Shown: positions 10,902 through 22,419 of the stretch, piece by piece
Layout: each line of letters begins with the position of its first letter
Position numbering within the stretch: position 1 is the stretch's first letter
Origin: Gnetum montanum
Lineage: Eukaryota > Streptophyta > Gnetopsida > Gnetales > Gnetaceae
Assembly: GCA_015680685.1 (NCBI GenBank)
Contig: MNCI01021414.1
Coordinates: 25,437 to 89,436 of the forward strand
DNA length: 64,000 nt
Reading direction: 5' to 3'
Notes under the pieces: generated by a model
Database searches by the model: none
Told to the model about the DNA's origin: nothing
The model's input: only the letters and a program-made list of their open reading frames with translations
Translations under genes and position numbers: made by a program

Positions 10902-10920
10902 TTGGTCCCTCTTTGTCAAC
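10902..10920 (-). other. Polypurine tract of element C
   Basis: Minus strand GTTGACAAAGAGGGACCAA precedes the LTR TG at 10901. Confidence 0.75.
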
Positions 10921-12235
10921 ATTTGGAGGGTGGCCCTAAGAGACGTCGATAAAGAATACGAAACACCATAGGAGACAAAACGCTAACATTATTGTTTGGT
11001 GATTGTCAATATGTCACTTGGTTGTACTTGAGAGTGTTGCATTGGTTTTTTGTAAGGGGGGAGGACTAAGCAGGGAGGAAGGAGGTTCAGAAAAAAGGGC
11101 AAAGATGAGGTTTAGCAGAGACCCTCGTCAAAGTGCTCATGAGGGAGGTGTTCACATTTTCATCTTTACTTTTGCTGACCTTTGACCTCTTGTCGAAACA
11201 TTTGAGGGTGATTGCAAAGTAGCTTACGTGCCATTTGTTTTAGGCACGTGAGCCTTTTCTCTCTTAAAATTTTACCTTTTTTTGTTTTGTTGTTTACATT
11301 TGTGAACAACCTTGTTGTAGGGTAGGTGTTTCTTTCCCCGGATTCGTTGTGTTACATCCATGTGGGTGTTTTGACGTGCCTATAGGTGCTTCCCATACAG
11401 CGATCTATGTTACGCACATCATGGACTTTGTGGTTGAGCAAATAGGAGGGCTTAACAAGTGTTGGAAAGGGCTTGTAAGAGGGCACCAAGTAGGGATTAT
11501 GGATGCAAGAAGTAAGGTAAAGGGAAGAGGCTTAGAAGGTGGGATAGGATATGCACTCTGAAGTAGCCAAGCTAGTCAAGACAATCACTTTGCAACACTG
11601 TTGCATTTGCTACTGTAGTGAGATGCACCTTCGATCAATGCCTCACCAAAACACACCCTGCAAACACAGAGAGTGAACTAGAAGAAATAGCCATGATGCA
11701 AAGCAAGGGTGAAGCTCTTGAACATGTTGTTGGTGTACGATGTCCAATGTAGGAACGCTAGTAGTGGCCTTGGTAGTGTCAGCATGGAGGAGCTAGCGTT
11801 AAAGGAGTGGGGAGTTGCTATGAGTGCAGATGCTTTGGAATCCCTATCAAAGGCATGCATTCTTAGTTCAAATATGGGATCAGTTGCCACATAGCTAAAC
11901 ATCGTTTGAGCCTAGACACTAGTAGGGGGCTGGAGGATAACAATATTGTGGCTGGGCCACAATACTGCTGGAACTCTAGTAGTAGGCACTAACCAAGGAA
12001 CTACCATCAGCGTGATGGGCCATGGCAAAGGTAGGTCCGGGGGGTTAGTGATTTTTCATACGACATCTCCTAGGGATCAACAAGGTACCAGGAGTGATGG
12101 CATTGCATAAGTTCTAGATCATGTTCCCATTGTGGCGTGAACTGCATTATGAAACTACAATGTCCCTCCCCACATCAGCACTGTGCAGGCTTGCTTGATG
12201 TGTGCTTGGTGAACATGCATGTTGTGGACGTGCCG
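10921..12235 (-). other. 3' region of C with conserved 3' peptide near 11660
   Basis: About 1.3 kb between array b and PPT. At 11655-11665 (minus) CTGTGTTTGCAG/GGTGTG matches the acceptor-like site of B, D and E; downstream the frame gives LVRH-stop-SKVHLTTVANATVLQ, related to the peptides of B and D. No other coding signal is recognised. Open frames at 11349-11561 (plus) and 11678-11902 (minus) show no conservation that I can see. Confidence 0.5.
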
Positions 12236-12590
12236 CAAACCCAGTTTAAGATCCCGGTACACCATGTGCTGGTTTAAGGTCCCAAAAGACCGCTATGCTG
12301 GTTTAAGGTCCCATCAAATCATATGTGCTAGTTTAAGGTTCCATCAGACCATGTGTACTAGTTTAAAGTCATAGTAGACTAGCTGTGCCAGTTTATAGTC
12401 ATAGCAGACTACCTATGCCAATTTTACATCGTAGCGGACGAGCTGTGCTAGTTTTACATCATAGTGGACGTTTGTGAAGCTATGTCATTTTAATGTCATA
12501 GCGAATGTTTGCTCACCTTTGCTAGTTTTACATCGTACCAGATGTTTTGTGCTAGTTTTATGGCATAGAAGATGATCATCTTTCTGCTCC
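12236..12590 (-). repeat. Hairpin-repeat array b of element C
   Basis: About eleven units of 28-35 bp. Each starts GCTRGTTTAA and carries a small inverted repeat whose arms co-vary: GGTC-ccaaaa-GACC, GGTT-ccatca-GACC, AGTC-atagta-GACT, AGTC-atagca-GACT, CATC-gtagcg-GACG. Begins directly after the integrase stop codon. Confidence 0.85.
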
Positions 12591-12596
12591 ATGCAC

Positions 12597-15500
12597 TTAG
12601 ATGTAGTATAGCTTGAGGTACGAGTGATTCCCCACATTGGCAAACTCGTTGTCATCCATGTCTACCATCTTGAAGGCTCCATTCCCAAAGACTTTAATGA
12701 CCACATAAGGGCCCTCCTAGTTGGCTGAGAATTTGCTCACATGCTCATAGATGGCCTTGAGGATGGGGTCTCCCTTCTGTACTAGCTATTGATGTACGTC
12801 TGCATAGTGTTTTTGCTGCTACTTGCTTTGGTAGCACTCTATGCAACTTAGCATCTATTCACACTCCTCCTCTATTGAGTCGAGGTTGATAACCCTTGAC
12901 TTGTTCCCTCATGACATTAGATAGGATCATCCGGAGTGATGGTATCGACAACTCAAGAGGTAACATAGCTTTAGATCTATAAACAAGACTATAAGGAGTT
13001 TTACTCGTCACAGTCTTTCATGTCATCCTGTAGGCCCATAGAACATAGAGGATTTGTTGATGCCACCGCCTCTTGTTGTTGCTAAGCATTCTCCTCAACA
13101 AGTTGATGATGGTCTTATTTTTAGCCTCCACCTACCCATTCACCTGCAGGTAATATGACGAGGAGAATGATTGCTTGATGTCCAGATTACTGCAGAAGGT
13201 TCGGGTTTCCATACTACTGAATTATGGCCCATTGTCAGTTACAATAGTTATTGGAAGCCAAAACCTTGTCACGATGTTATCCAAGATGAAATGGCAAACC
13301 TGCTAGGATTTCATCTTCCTTAGGGGAATAACTTCCACCCACTTAGTAAAGTACTTGGTGGTGGTGATGATGAAGCTATGCCCTACATAGGACTTGGGGA
13401 TGATAGGTCTTATGATGTTTAGTCCCCATCATTGGAAAGGCCACGTGATCTATGTTGGGTCCAGCTCCGTAGGTGAGACATGTATGAGATTTGCGTATCT
13501 CTGGCACATGTCACACGTCTTGACCTTTGATAGGCAATCATGCTCCATATGGGGCCAGTAGTACCCTAGCTATCTGATTTTTATAGCCATAGCCCTAGGT
13601 GCTATGTGTCCACCACACAGTCCCTCATGTACCTCATTAATCACCTTCCATGCATGCTCCTCACCCACGCATACTAGCAATATCCTATCATAGGAATGTT
13701 TGCACAAGGCATCATTTCCCACGAGTGTATATTGCCAGGCATGCTTGCGGATTTCATCTTTCTAGGCAGATGTCAGTCCACTTGGAGGTTCCCCATATTG
13801 CAAGTAGGCTTTAATGTTAGTGTACCACTCCTAGGTATCCGTAATACTAATAGAGGCCACGTGTCCCACCTGAGTGATGGGCTCAGTATATTCGACAATC
13901 GAAGTCGGCATACTTGCAAATGAGTGTGATGGGATTTTTAGTGCAAGGGTGGCTAGGGCATCTACTATGGTGTTCTCATTGCATGGCACATGTTGCACAT
14001 CTATAGTTGCAAACTATTTAAACAAGTTTTTTGCTAGGTCGCAATAGGGTTGTAGATGGGTAGCTTTGCAGGCATAGACCTTGGTGATTTGATTCACAAC
14101 TAGTTGTGAATCATCGTGAATCATCAAGTGTTGGATGCGTAGTGTTTGGGTAGCTGAGAGGCCTCTAAGTAGCCCCTCATATTCTACCATGTTTTTGGTG
14201 CAGGGGAACGTAAAATAATAAGAAAATGGGTGCATTTTCCCAGAGGGGAACGTAATGATGGTAGCTACACTACCTCCCCACATGGTCGAGGCACTATCAA
14301 AGTGTAAAGTAGCTTCTAGGTGTGATGGGATGGCATTGATAATACTAACATGCTCATCTAGGAATTCAGGATCTATGGTTTCCTAGTCTTCAATGGGTGA
14401 GGCTGTAAGTTGCATCGCTATGGCTTGACCCTTAGTTGATGACTAGCTCACATAGTGCAAGTCGAACACTATGGTTATTGCTTTCCATCGGGCTATCCTG
14501 TTACTTTCATACAGGTTGTTAGTGATAGCCTGGAGTATGTTTCTTCTACAAATGATGTTAATTTTACTATGAAACAGGTAATGCCTCCACTTTTTTAACA
14601 CAAATACTAAGACGAGGGAATTCCTATTCATCTCATTGTATTTTTCTTCATGCACTATTAATGCATGACTCAAATAATACATTGGTATCTTAGATCTATC
14701 ATCTTGTTTCTGACATAACAGTGCTATAATGGATGTGTCGAAGGTGGCAAGGTAGATGAAGAAAGGCTTATCTCTTTGTGACGGATGCACAGTTGGGAGG
14801 TGCAAAAGCTCTTCCTTCAAGTCATAGAAGGCTTTTTGACATTGAGTTGTCCATTTGAACTTAACCCCTTTCTTTAGAAGATGTTGCATGAGGTGTAACT
14901 TGTCAATTAACTTTGCTATAAACCTTTGGATGAACTATACCCTACCTTGCAAATCACACAATTCCTTTAGGTTCGTAAGTGGCGCTAAGTTGATGATGGC
15001 CTTAACTTTGTCAGGGTCCACTAGTATTTCGTCCTCCGATACTACAAATCCTAACATGTGTTTGGTTTTCACCCTGAAGACACACTTCTTAGGATTAAGG
15101 CNTAACTTTGCTATAAACCTTTGGATGAACTATACCCTACCTTGCAAATCACACAATTCCTTTAGGTTCGTAAGTGGCGCTAAGTTGATGATGGCCTTAA
15201 CTTTGTCAGGGTCCACTAGTATTTCGTCCTCCGATACTACAAATCCTAACATGTGTTTGGTTTTCACCCTGAAGACACACTTCTTAGGATTAAGGCACAA
15301 ATCATGCATTTGACAGCACTTGAGGACTACCCCTAGATCACATGGGTGATCAGTGGCCTCTTTGAACTTGACTGCTATATCATCCACATAGTCGTTTAAC
15401 GTTTCTAGGATGTAGTCACTGAAGATGTAGGTCATGGCTCGCTAGTAGGTTGCTCTAGCATTCTTAAGCCCAAAAGGCATCATGGTGTAACAAAAGGTAC

Positions 15501-16230
15501 CCCATGGAATCATGAAGGTTGTTTTTAGCTGATGCTCTGGGTTGATGTGAATTTGGTTGTAACTAGAGAAGCCATCCAAGAAGGATAAAATAGCATGATC
15601 AGCTGTAGTGTCGATGAGTTGGTCGATGCTTGGAAGTGGAAAATTTTCTTTGATCATTTCCTTATTCAGATCCTAGAAGTCTATACAGATTCGTATTCCT
15701 CCCATTTTCTTGGAAACCAAAACGATGTTGGACACCCATTTCGAATAATCAATGCATGCATGAAACTTACTTGGTATAGCTTGGTGATTTCATCTCTTAT
15801 AGCTAGTGCAATTTCTGACTTAACCTTACGAGATTTCTACTTGACTGCCTTCATGCGTAGGTCTAGGATGATGTTGTGTTGTATCAACCTCAGATCTAAA
15901 CCTAACATGTCGCTATATGACCATGTGAATATCTTAATGTTGTCTTGTATGATTTTGACCACATCTTTGTGTGTTTGCACTTAGACATGGTCATAGGCAT
16001 TTCAAAGAGAGGGTCCTCAGTTACATCCCTGGCCTTTAGATCTAGGGTTCGGACCAGATGCTCGGGCCAGTCTAGGGATGTTCCTAAACACGCTATGGTG
16101 CTAGCTGTGGTTGATTCCTAGTTGATCAGGTATGGGCTCAATTATCTTGTGAGCATGCCATGTGGATCGGCTAAAGCTAAAGGCATGGAGAGATCACAAC
16201 AGATTTCCATTTTTGCTCAACCTACAAAGA
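12597..16230 (-). pseudogene. pol: pol of element C: RT, RNase H, second RNase H, integrase
   Basis: Largest pol copy. RT spans about 15860-14890: KTTFMIPWGTFCYTMMPFGL, then catalytic YVDD at 15380-15391 (intact). RNase H lies at 14889-14443 (FKWTTQCQKAFYDLKEEL); the conserved Glu after the EKY motif appears to be Asn. The second RNase H is at 14283-14014 (VEYEGLLRGL, DDSQLVVNQI). Integrase spans about 13640-12597: zinc-binding HEGLCGGH and CDMCQ, TDNGP (13234-13236 Asp), the Glu at 13126-13128, then EGPYVVIKVFGNGAF at the C-terminus. From 15657 to about 13126 everything is in one frame with only stops; one frameshift precedes the integrase C-terminus. The first catalytic Asp is Asn (13417-13419). 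The Tat-type second RNase H is diagnostic. Confidence 0.92.
14908..15296. repeat. Exact 194-bp tandem duplication around one N (likely assembly artefact)
   Basis: 14908-15101 and 15103-15296 are identical base for base, separated only by N at 15102. All other duplications here are diverged, so a perfect copy beside a gap character in an old pseudogene points to overlapping contig ends joined without merging. The offset of 195 is divisible by 3, so the RT/RNase H frame is not shifted; 65 residues are simply repeated. Confidence 0.9.
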
Positions 16231-16477
16231 TGAAAGGAGAGCCTGGTTAAAAGGCACCTATTTGTAATAATCATGTATAATGAAAATTTGCAAAAAAATG
16301 ATGAGATGTAACTAGCAGATCGTGATATAAGGATTAAAATTTTCCAATTTAAATTCATGGTAGCTCACTAAGGTGTGAAGATGAAAATTTTTTTTAAAAA
16401 AATGTAAAACTGTCGATGCGAGAATGTGAAATTGCTAAAAAATTTAAGGTGGCAGATGCAAAAGCATGAGACTACTA
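16231..16477 (-). other. Spacer between array c and RT in C
   Basis: A short A/T-rich stretch without coding signal just upstream of RT. Confidence 0.5.
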
Positions 16478-16765
16478 GTTTAATGTCATTGCGGACTACG
16501 TACGTGTAACACATCAAAACTGCTAGTTTAGGTCTTTTTAAACCATTAACTAGAGCAAACTGCTATGCTAGAAATGCTAGTTTAGGGTCTTTTTGGACCG
16601 CTAAAAACATTGCTATGTTGGGGTTGCTAGTTTAAGGTCTTTTAGAACCGGTAAAACTGCTGCTAGGCTAAGATTTCTAGTTTAATGTCTTTCCAGACTG
16701 ATAAAGTGGTAACTATGCTAGGCTTGATAGTTTAAGGTCTTTTTGGATTGGTAAAGTTGTAAAAA
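16478..16765 (-). repeat. Hairpin-repeat array c of element C
   Basis: Six units of 40-60 bp: CTAGTTTAATGTC-attgcg-GAC, CTAGTTTAGGTC-ttttta-AACC, CTAGTTTAGGGTC-ttttt-GGACC, CTAGTTTAAGGTC-tttta-GAACC, CTAGTTTAATGTC-tttcca-GAC, ATAGTTTAAGGTC-ttttt-GGATT. Lies between RT and the 5' end of the antisense ORF. Confidence 0.82.
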
Positions 16766-16951
16766 ATATATTTTTATTTTCGAGAAAGCAAGTAGTTAGC
16801 TTGAAGCATGCCAAGATCTTTTGCCCATATCTGTCTGTTTTAATTGCCAACAGTGCTACGATGTCATGGCGAGCATGCTACGCTGCATGGTAAACCCTAC
16901 ATTTAATGGAGAAAGAGAGAATGGAAAGTTTCCCTTTTCTACCATTATGAC

Positions 16952-16959
16952 CATAAATA
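16952..16959 (+). promoter_or_regulatory. Possible TATA box for the antisense ORF of C
   Basis: CATAAATAG about 160 bp upstream of the first candidate ATG (17113). Only a motif and a position support it. Confidence 0.25.
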
Positions 16960-17112
16960 GGGATTAAAGCCTAGTAAGCTTGTCATTCTCACCGTAATAG
17001 TGCAAAGCCCATATTCGAAGCACAAAGCGATTTCAGAGCATAAAGCAATTATGCTAACAGAGTGCAAGGTGATTTTTTGGAATAGCAATGAGAAAGAGTC
17101 AGCAAGTAGGGT

Positions 17113-20100
17113 GATGGCTCCAAAGAAGGAATGCACATACTTGGCACTCAAAAAGGTGAAGGAGGTAAAGAAAACCCTAGGGTGCGTGCCAGAAGCACGC
17201 GTCGCAGTGTGGGAGGACATGCTGTTGACCCAATAGGCTATTATGCTTTCTATATTTTTCATGCTTCTGTTATCATTTTTGTCTTGTACTTCTATTTCTG
17301 CAACGTAGTTTTAGCCATCTGTGTTTTCTGCCATCGCTTTATCATTGTTTTGGCCTTTGTCCCGTCAATGTTTCCATTTCGGCCGCGATGGATGAACAAA
17401 CACTACATTGACATTGCATGCAAGGTCACCTAAACTACCATCACCGTAGTTGTCTTGACTACAGGAGTTTGGATAGTTTAAGTTACTTGGCTTTCAAATG
17501 GCATAGCATAGGATCCTTAGAAGGGTTTGGCTATGCGTGATGCAACAGTGTGACACATGTTTTTGCTAGGGTGTAGTGCTAATTGCCTTACTAGGGTTAA
17601 TCGCTCCATTGCAATGATAGGCTATTTTTACTACACTATTACATTCATGTTCTTTTCTATGCTATGTAAAGGTTCACTAAATTGTTGATTCTTGCTACAC
17701 TACGTGTGCATTGTGCTTGGTCATGATGCTAACATTTTCTATTGTGTTGTGCAGGATAGTGCTAAGGCCAATTCTGATTATCTTAGAAATTGCAGGGGTC
17801 CTATGTTGTGTAAACAGACCAGTGGCCAATGTTCCTCCTCCCCACACATGTGTGGGGCAGCAAGGGGTCTTGTTTAGGAAAGGATCATAGGAGTTCCTAC
17901 AATTCCTTCTCCAATACTTCAGTGTGATCGTTTGGTCATACCTAGAGGAGGAAGAGGTGGCCATCATAATAAAAACCCTATTGCCTAGGGCAAACTGGGG
18001 TATCCTGAGGTTTTTTACGGATGGGGCAATCAGTAGCAGGTAGGGAGAAGGGTCCAGTCAATGCCCCAAAGATTTGAGACATTTGGCTTGAATCTGAGAT
18101 ATGCATGAGTATAGCTACTACCATTCTTACAACACATTGTTTGTCGCATGTCATATGGGAACGTGCTTCCAAAACCCACCAAGAACCATCTACTACACTA
18201 GAGGGTGAGTTTTGTAGTCTTGTTCCATTGCATTGCAAAACGTTTGCTATGCTAGCCAAATGTTAATGCTATGTTTTTATTATCAAGTTTTATTTTAACA
18301 AGGAAGGGCTTCACGACAAAGCAGATGCACTGACTAGAGCATGGATGGCCCTGTAGGAGTTCTCTTCTGCTAAGAACTTGTGTGCAAGTGTGATTGGTCA
18401 ATTTGGGGGTGAATACCACACCTACCCAGAGCTATACCCCATTCCCTACGACAGATGCAAGGAGATGAGTTAGTTGGATGAGGTATGGGTGCCCTTCAAA
18501 CTGATTTCAATGGAATAGGTTTTGGTCCCTCTTTCACAATTGTTGTTGCCGTATAAACTTGGTAAGCTAAATAGTGGGAGCTTCTTGCTTAAATGCTTTT
18601 GCAATCTTTTGTGTTTTCTATGTTTTTATGCTAAACGTTTGTTGTGAAAACTACTATAGGAATGAAAAAGTCCCAGGAGGTGACAGTGGTGACTGCTGAG
18701 GGCCAGTAGGCAAAAATATACTTCAAGTACGAAGAAGTAGAGGGGAGCCAACGTTGGATATGCAATGTAGCCTCAGACTCCTTGGTCTAGAATATTCAAA
18801 AGGCTAGGTTTATAGATCTGTTCCTGGCCCTAAATCCAAGCGTTACTACCACTGAAATGCTCTCCTTGGTCAACTCTTTTTCTAATAGGGCAATTTGCTT
18901 CTGCATGTGCATACAGGGCGCACGAGTGGTCATTGAAATCAATGACCAACTTTTCACCAACCTTTTCAGTGTCCCTGCTAATGGCATCCCCATAGGGTCA
19001 AAGACTAAAGGGGAGTTGATCCTCCAAAAGAAGGACATTCAAAAGTGATTGGTGGTTACCAAGGAGTGAAAGGGGCTCCCTATGAAGAAGCTTAAAGTAG
19101 GGCCCACCAAGGAATTTTACCCTACCTTCTGTGCTCACACATTCCCCCAGCTACTTTCCCAAGGGAAGTTCCTTGGGATTGAGTAGGCCTGGGTAATGCA
19201 TGAGGTCATGGAAGAGGGGGATCGCTACAACTAGGCCAAGTTTCTATCTAAAGGCTTGTAGACCAAAATCTTGGGGCTCCGTAAGAAGCTGGAGTCTCGT
19301 TCCAATATACATTATGCCTTTTAGATAGCCTGCTTGTGGCATTTTATAAAGTTTCTAGTGGTCCACAAGAATGGAGCTTGGGTCATGTGATCACTACCAA
19401 ATTTCTAGACTATGGATCTGCCAAATCCTCCAGACCACCCGAGCCCAGGATCCCCCAAAAATAATTGGGGAGTCATTCTCAGTGATGACTAAGGATTGGG
19501 TGGCCCACAAATTTTGTGGCTAGGATAGCATAGGAAAGGTGCCCCCCAGTATAGCTGGTAGCATGTCATGGGGGAAACATCTCATAACCAAGACTGTGGC
19601 CAGTAAGTTGTAGCGAAAGAGGCCTGCTTCAACTAAGGAAACCCTCTACATGGAGGAAGAGGAGGGGCAGATATTTTGGTTCAAGCTGCAGAGGATGCAA
19701 CCCCCCATTGGTAAACACTTTCGTTTAATACCTACTTTGCTAATGCCTACTATGCTATGCTACGCTAGATAGCATAGCATCCTTCTTAAGCTAACCTATT
19801 TTGAGCTAATGAAAACATGTTTTCTTGGCCACTAAAGGAAGAAGATGACGAAGAAGAAGGCGATGAAGAGGTATCAGCTATTAAGATGAAGGTGACAAAT
19901 AAAGATGTGAAGGCCCCAGTCTTGGAAGAGGGGGCCTTAGTCAAGAAAGGAGGAGCTCCTACCACTAAGTTCAAGGCTCTTGTCATTAGAATGAATCCTC
20001 CTACTAACAAGGGAGAAATTTTTGGAGACGAAGAGGAGTCTCCCATGAATAAAAAGGATGCTAGTGCCTCAAAAGGCAAAGCATCCATGAATAAAGAAGA

Positions 20101-20726
20101 AGCCCACATTGACCCAAAATGGACTTCTGCCAAGGATGCTACCACCACTTTGAATCAGAAGGAAGGAGAACTAAAATTAGACATTGGTGAGTTTGGCAAT
20201 ATGTCTACCTTGTCAAAGCCCATTTTGGTCATTCCTGTCATGCTTAGTTGTATGATAAATACCACTGTTATTATTGCAGGACCCCCATTGATTCGTGTGG
20301 AATGACAGGATGAGACCCTTGATAAGTTTATGTTTATGTAGGGGGTCGTTGATGACATGATCAACTGTCTTCAGTGGATCAACCCTGAAGTGGGTAAGTA
20401 GTAGTGCTAGGTGTTTTCATGTTGGTTCGCTAGAGTTCTCAAATTTGTTAACATTGCTACACTAATGCAACTGACATGCTCTTTATGTTATGATAGCCTC
20501 TTGACTAAAATAGGACCTGACACGACCTTTGAAATTTAGTGCCATGCCTCATCGTGTATATGACAAGGTAAGAAAATGTGCTTTGCACTTGGCCCGCTCC
20601 TTGTGGAAGTACAAGCACATCAATGAAGACCTATGGAAATGGATCTAAAAAGTTGAGAAAGAGAAGGCTGATCTGAGTACCACAGTGGAGGACCTCATAT
20701 TGAGGAATGAGTTTCTCCTAGCCCAT
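17113..20726 (+). pseudogene. Antisense multi-exon ORF inside element C, 3' end cut by array D
   Basis: Plus-strand, opposite to element C. Candidate exons bounded by GT-AG: 17755-18204, 18303-18561, 18660-19710, 19838-20186, 20280-20393, 20497-20726 (truncated by the LTR at 20727). Reading phase runs through the last three exons: ...LKLDIG, then GPPLIRVE, then WINPEVG, then PHRVYDKVRKCALHLARSLW. The 19838 exon is acidic/Lys-rich (EEDDEEEGDEEV); the last is predicted coiled coil (KVEKEKADLSTTVEDLILRNEF). The 18660 exon has the longest clean stretch (FLALNPSVTTTEMLSLVNSF). Stops are mainly TAG/TAA at likely Gln codons. A homologue with the same intron phase is at 47348-48620. The start is uncertain. 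I do not recognise the family; function unknown. Confidence 0.65.
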
Positions 20727-21366
20727 CGAAACACCACAAAAATTTGGCCTAGCACTTTTAGACAAGAATCAAGCTAAGTCATGCTGCTACCCAACATGAT
20801 TATAGCATGACCAAACATGAAAGCCTCTAAAATAGCATGAAATGACATACAATGGAGTGAGAAATGGAGTAAGCAAGGTTCCCCCGAGGCCCACAGGTGA
20901 CTGCACCAACTTTTGGCATCTAGAATCAAAGGTTTTTTGGTCAAAATTCTTGGTTTTGGCAAAGTATAAGTTGGCTATATTTTTAGACGCTGCTCAGCGT
21001 AAGGCTCAGCGTCACCAACTTTTGGAGCCCCAAAATTGAGCCAAAATATGTCAAAATCAAGCATAGGGACCCCCCATGACCTTCACCAAGGTCCCTAGTA
21101 GGTCCTAGCCTCCATAAAATCAATATTTGGGCCTCAAATGTGCCACTTTGACTTGGTGACGCTGGGGTTACTTTTCTTACGCTACTCAGCGTAAGGCTCA
21201 GCGTCACCAATTTTTGGAGCCCCGAAATAGAGCCAAAAAAACATCCAAATCAGCCCAAATTTGGCACACAAAACCGTCATGACCCATAAGATGAAGATCC
21301 ACTCTAAAAACTAGTCTCACAGGTCAAAAATGGGCTCAAAGTGCACTGTTTTCAGCTCATATGCTA

Positions 21367-21515
21367 TTAGTGACGCTGACACTGACGCTAATGTTGATGC
21401 TGATGCTGACGTTGATGCTGACGCTGACACTGACATTGACACTAACACTAACACTGACACTAATGTTGATGCTAACACTGACACTAATGCTAATGCTGGC
21501 ATTGGATGCTGACAC
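21367..21515 (+). repeat. TGACGC/TGACAC hexamer array in U3 of LTR1
   Basis: A run of about 25 six-base units (TGACGC, TGACAC, TGATGC, TAACAC). Contains repeated TGACG cores, the binding core of plant TGA-type bZIP factors. Sister arrays at 23610-23775 and 34660-34805. Both strands stay open through it, which produces spurious ORFs. Confidence 0.8.
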
Positions 21516-21853
21516 TGACACCAAAACAAGCTGCACACACATCAAAGCCAAATCCACGCATGCTGGATGCCTTGGTGGAGCAAAAACAGCACAGATCTAC
21601 AGATCCGGAGGCCAGACATCCAGATCCGCTCTTGTACGTTAACATTCTTTGTACATTTTTCATTTTTTCAATGTGTCAAGCTCTTACGCTATGGATTACA
21701 CATGTTAGTGTAAGAGATCTTGGTCACGCTGCAAGTTGTACGTTGTAACATTTCGTGCATCTGGTCAACGCACATACCTGTCATCCAATCCGAAGTTTTC
21801 TTACCCTGCAGTCACTGATCTTCTCCCACATCCCAATCTCATGTCTAAAATTG

Positions 21854-21860
21854 TATAAAT
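21854..21860 (+). promoter_or_regulatory. TATA box of LTR1
   Basis: TTGTATAAATCTCC, conserved at 24112-24118 (LTR2) and 35141-35147 (LTR3). Marks the U3/R boundary about 1.13 kb into the LTR. Confidence 0.65.
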
Positions 21861-22419
21861 CTCCTATTTTTCCACTAGATCAAGGCGGGGAAAAATATGA
21901 ATCTCAAACAAATTTGGGCATCAATCTCACGCGCTGGTGCTGCATATAGACTTGGACGCCGTACATCTGCAATCCAAAACCTGCATCTTCCCAGCATCCG
22001 TTCTTATCCATCGGGGTGAAAAGTCTACCTTGTAACCAATTCACAACTGCATTCTGACTGGTGCACATTTTAATTGTTTATTAATACGAACAATTTGCAT
22101 TATTGCCCAGATTCTGGTAGTTTACATTATTTTTCCTGTTACGATTTTTCCTATTTTCATTGTTTAAATAGTTTACATTCGTTTCCATTTATTTACATTC
22201 AGTATTTATGTTTTTTTATGTATAACCCAACGCATCACAATTATGTATGTTCGGGGAAGTCCTCGTTTGATCCACGTGCAGACTATTAAAGGCACTCCAC
22301 CTTTGTTATTTTTCCAATAGGCCCTTGGGCGAAGGTAGGGTCTTATTGTTTCATTCGTAAATCTCTCAGTGTTTGTTCATTCTAGCCTTTCACCAATGAT
22401 TTCGAATGATATAGTAAAA

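Larger units (their letters stand above)
20727..22413 (+). repeat. LTR1 of array D
   Basis: Starts CGAAACACCAC (TG decayed to CG) and ends near GATATA (GGTACA in its sisters), 6 nt before the PBS. Length 1.69 kb. U3 holds two copies of GCTCAGCGTAAGGCTCAGCG (near 20990 and 21183) and a TGACGC-rich array (21367-21515); TATA at 21854. Confidence 0.88.

Noticed and set aside
17113-20726. Interpretation of the plus-strand ORF as an ordinary host gene
   Set aside because: A homologue with the same intron phase lies at the same module position in element A and a terminal exon in D, so it travels with the elements.
21330-21642. Overlapping open frames over the TGACGC hexamer array (DADADVDADADTD-type peptides), also at 23501-23900 and 34554-34881
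   Set aside because: A stop-free hexamer repeat opens several frames on both strands; no start context or conserved flanks.
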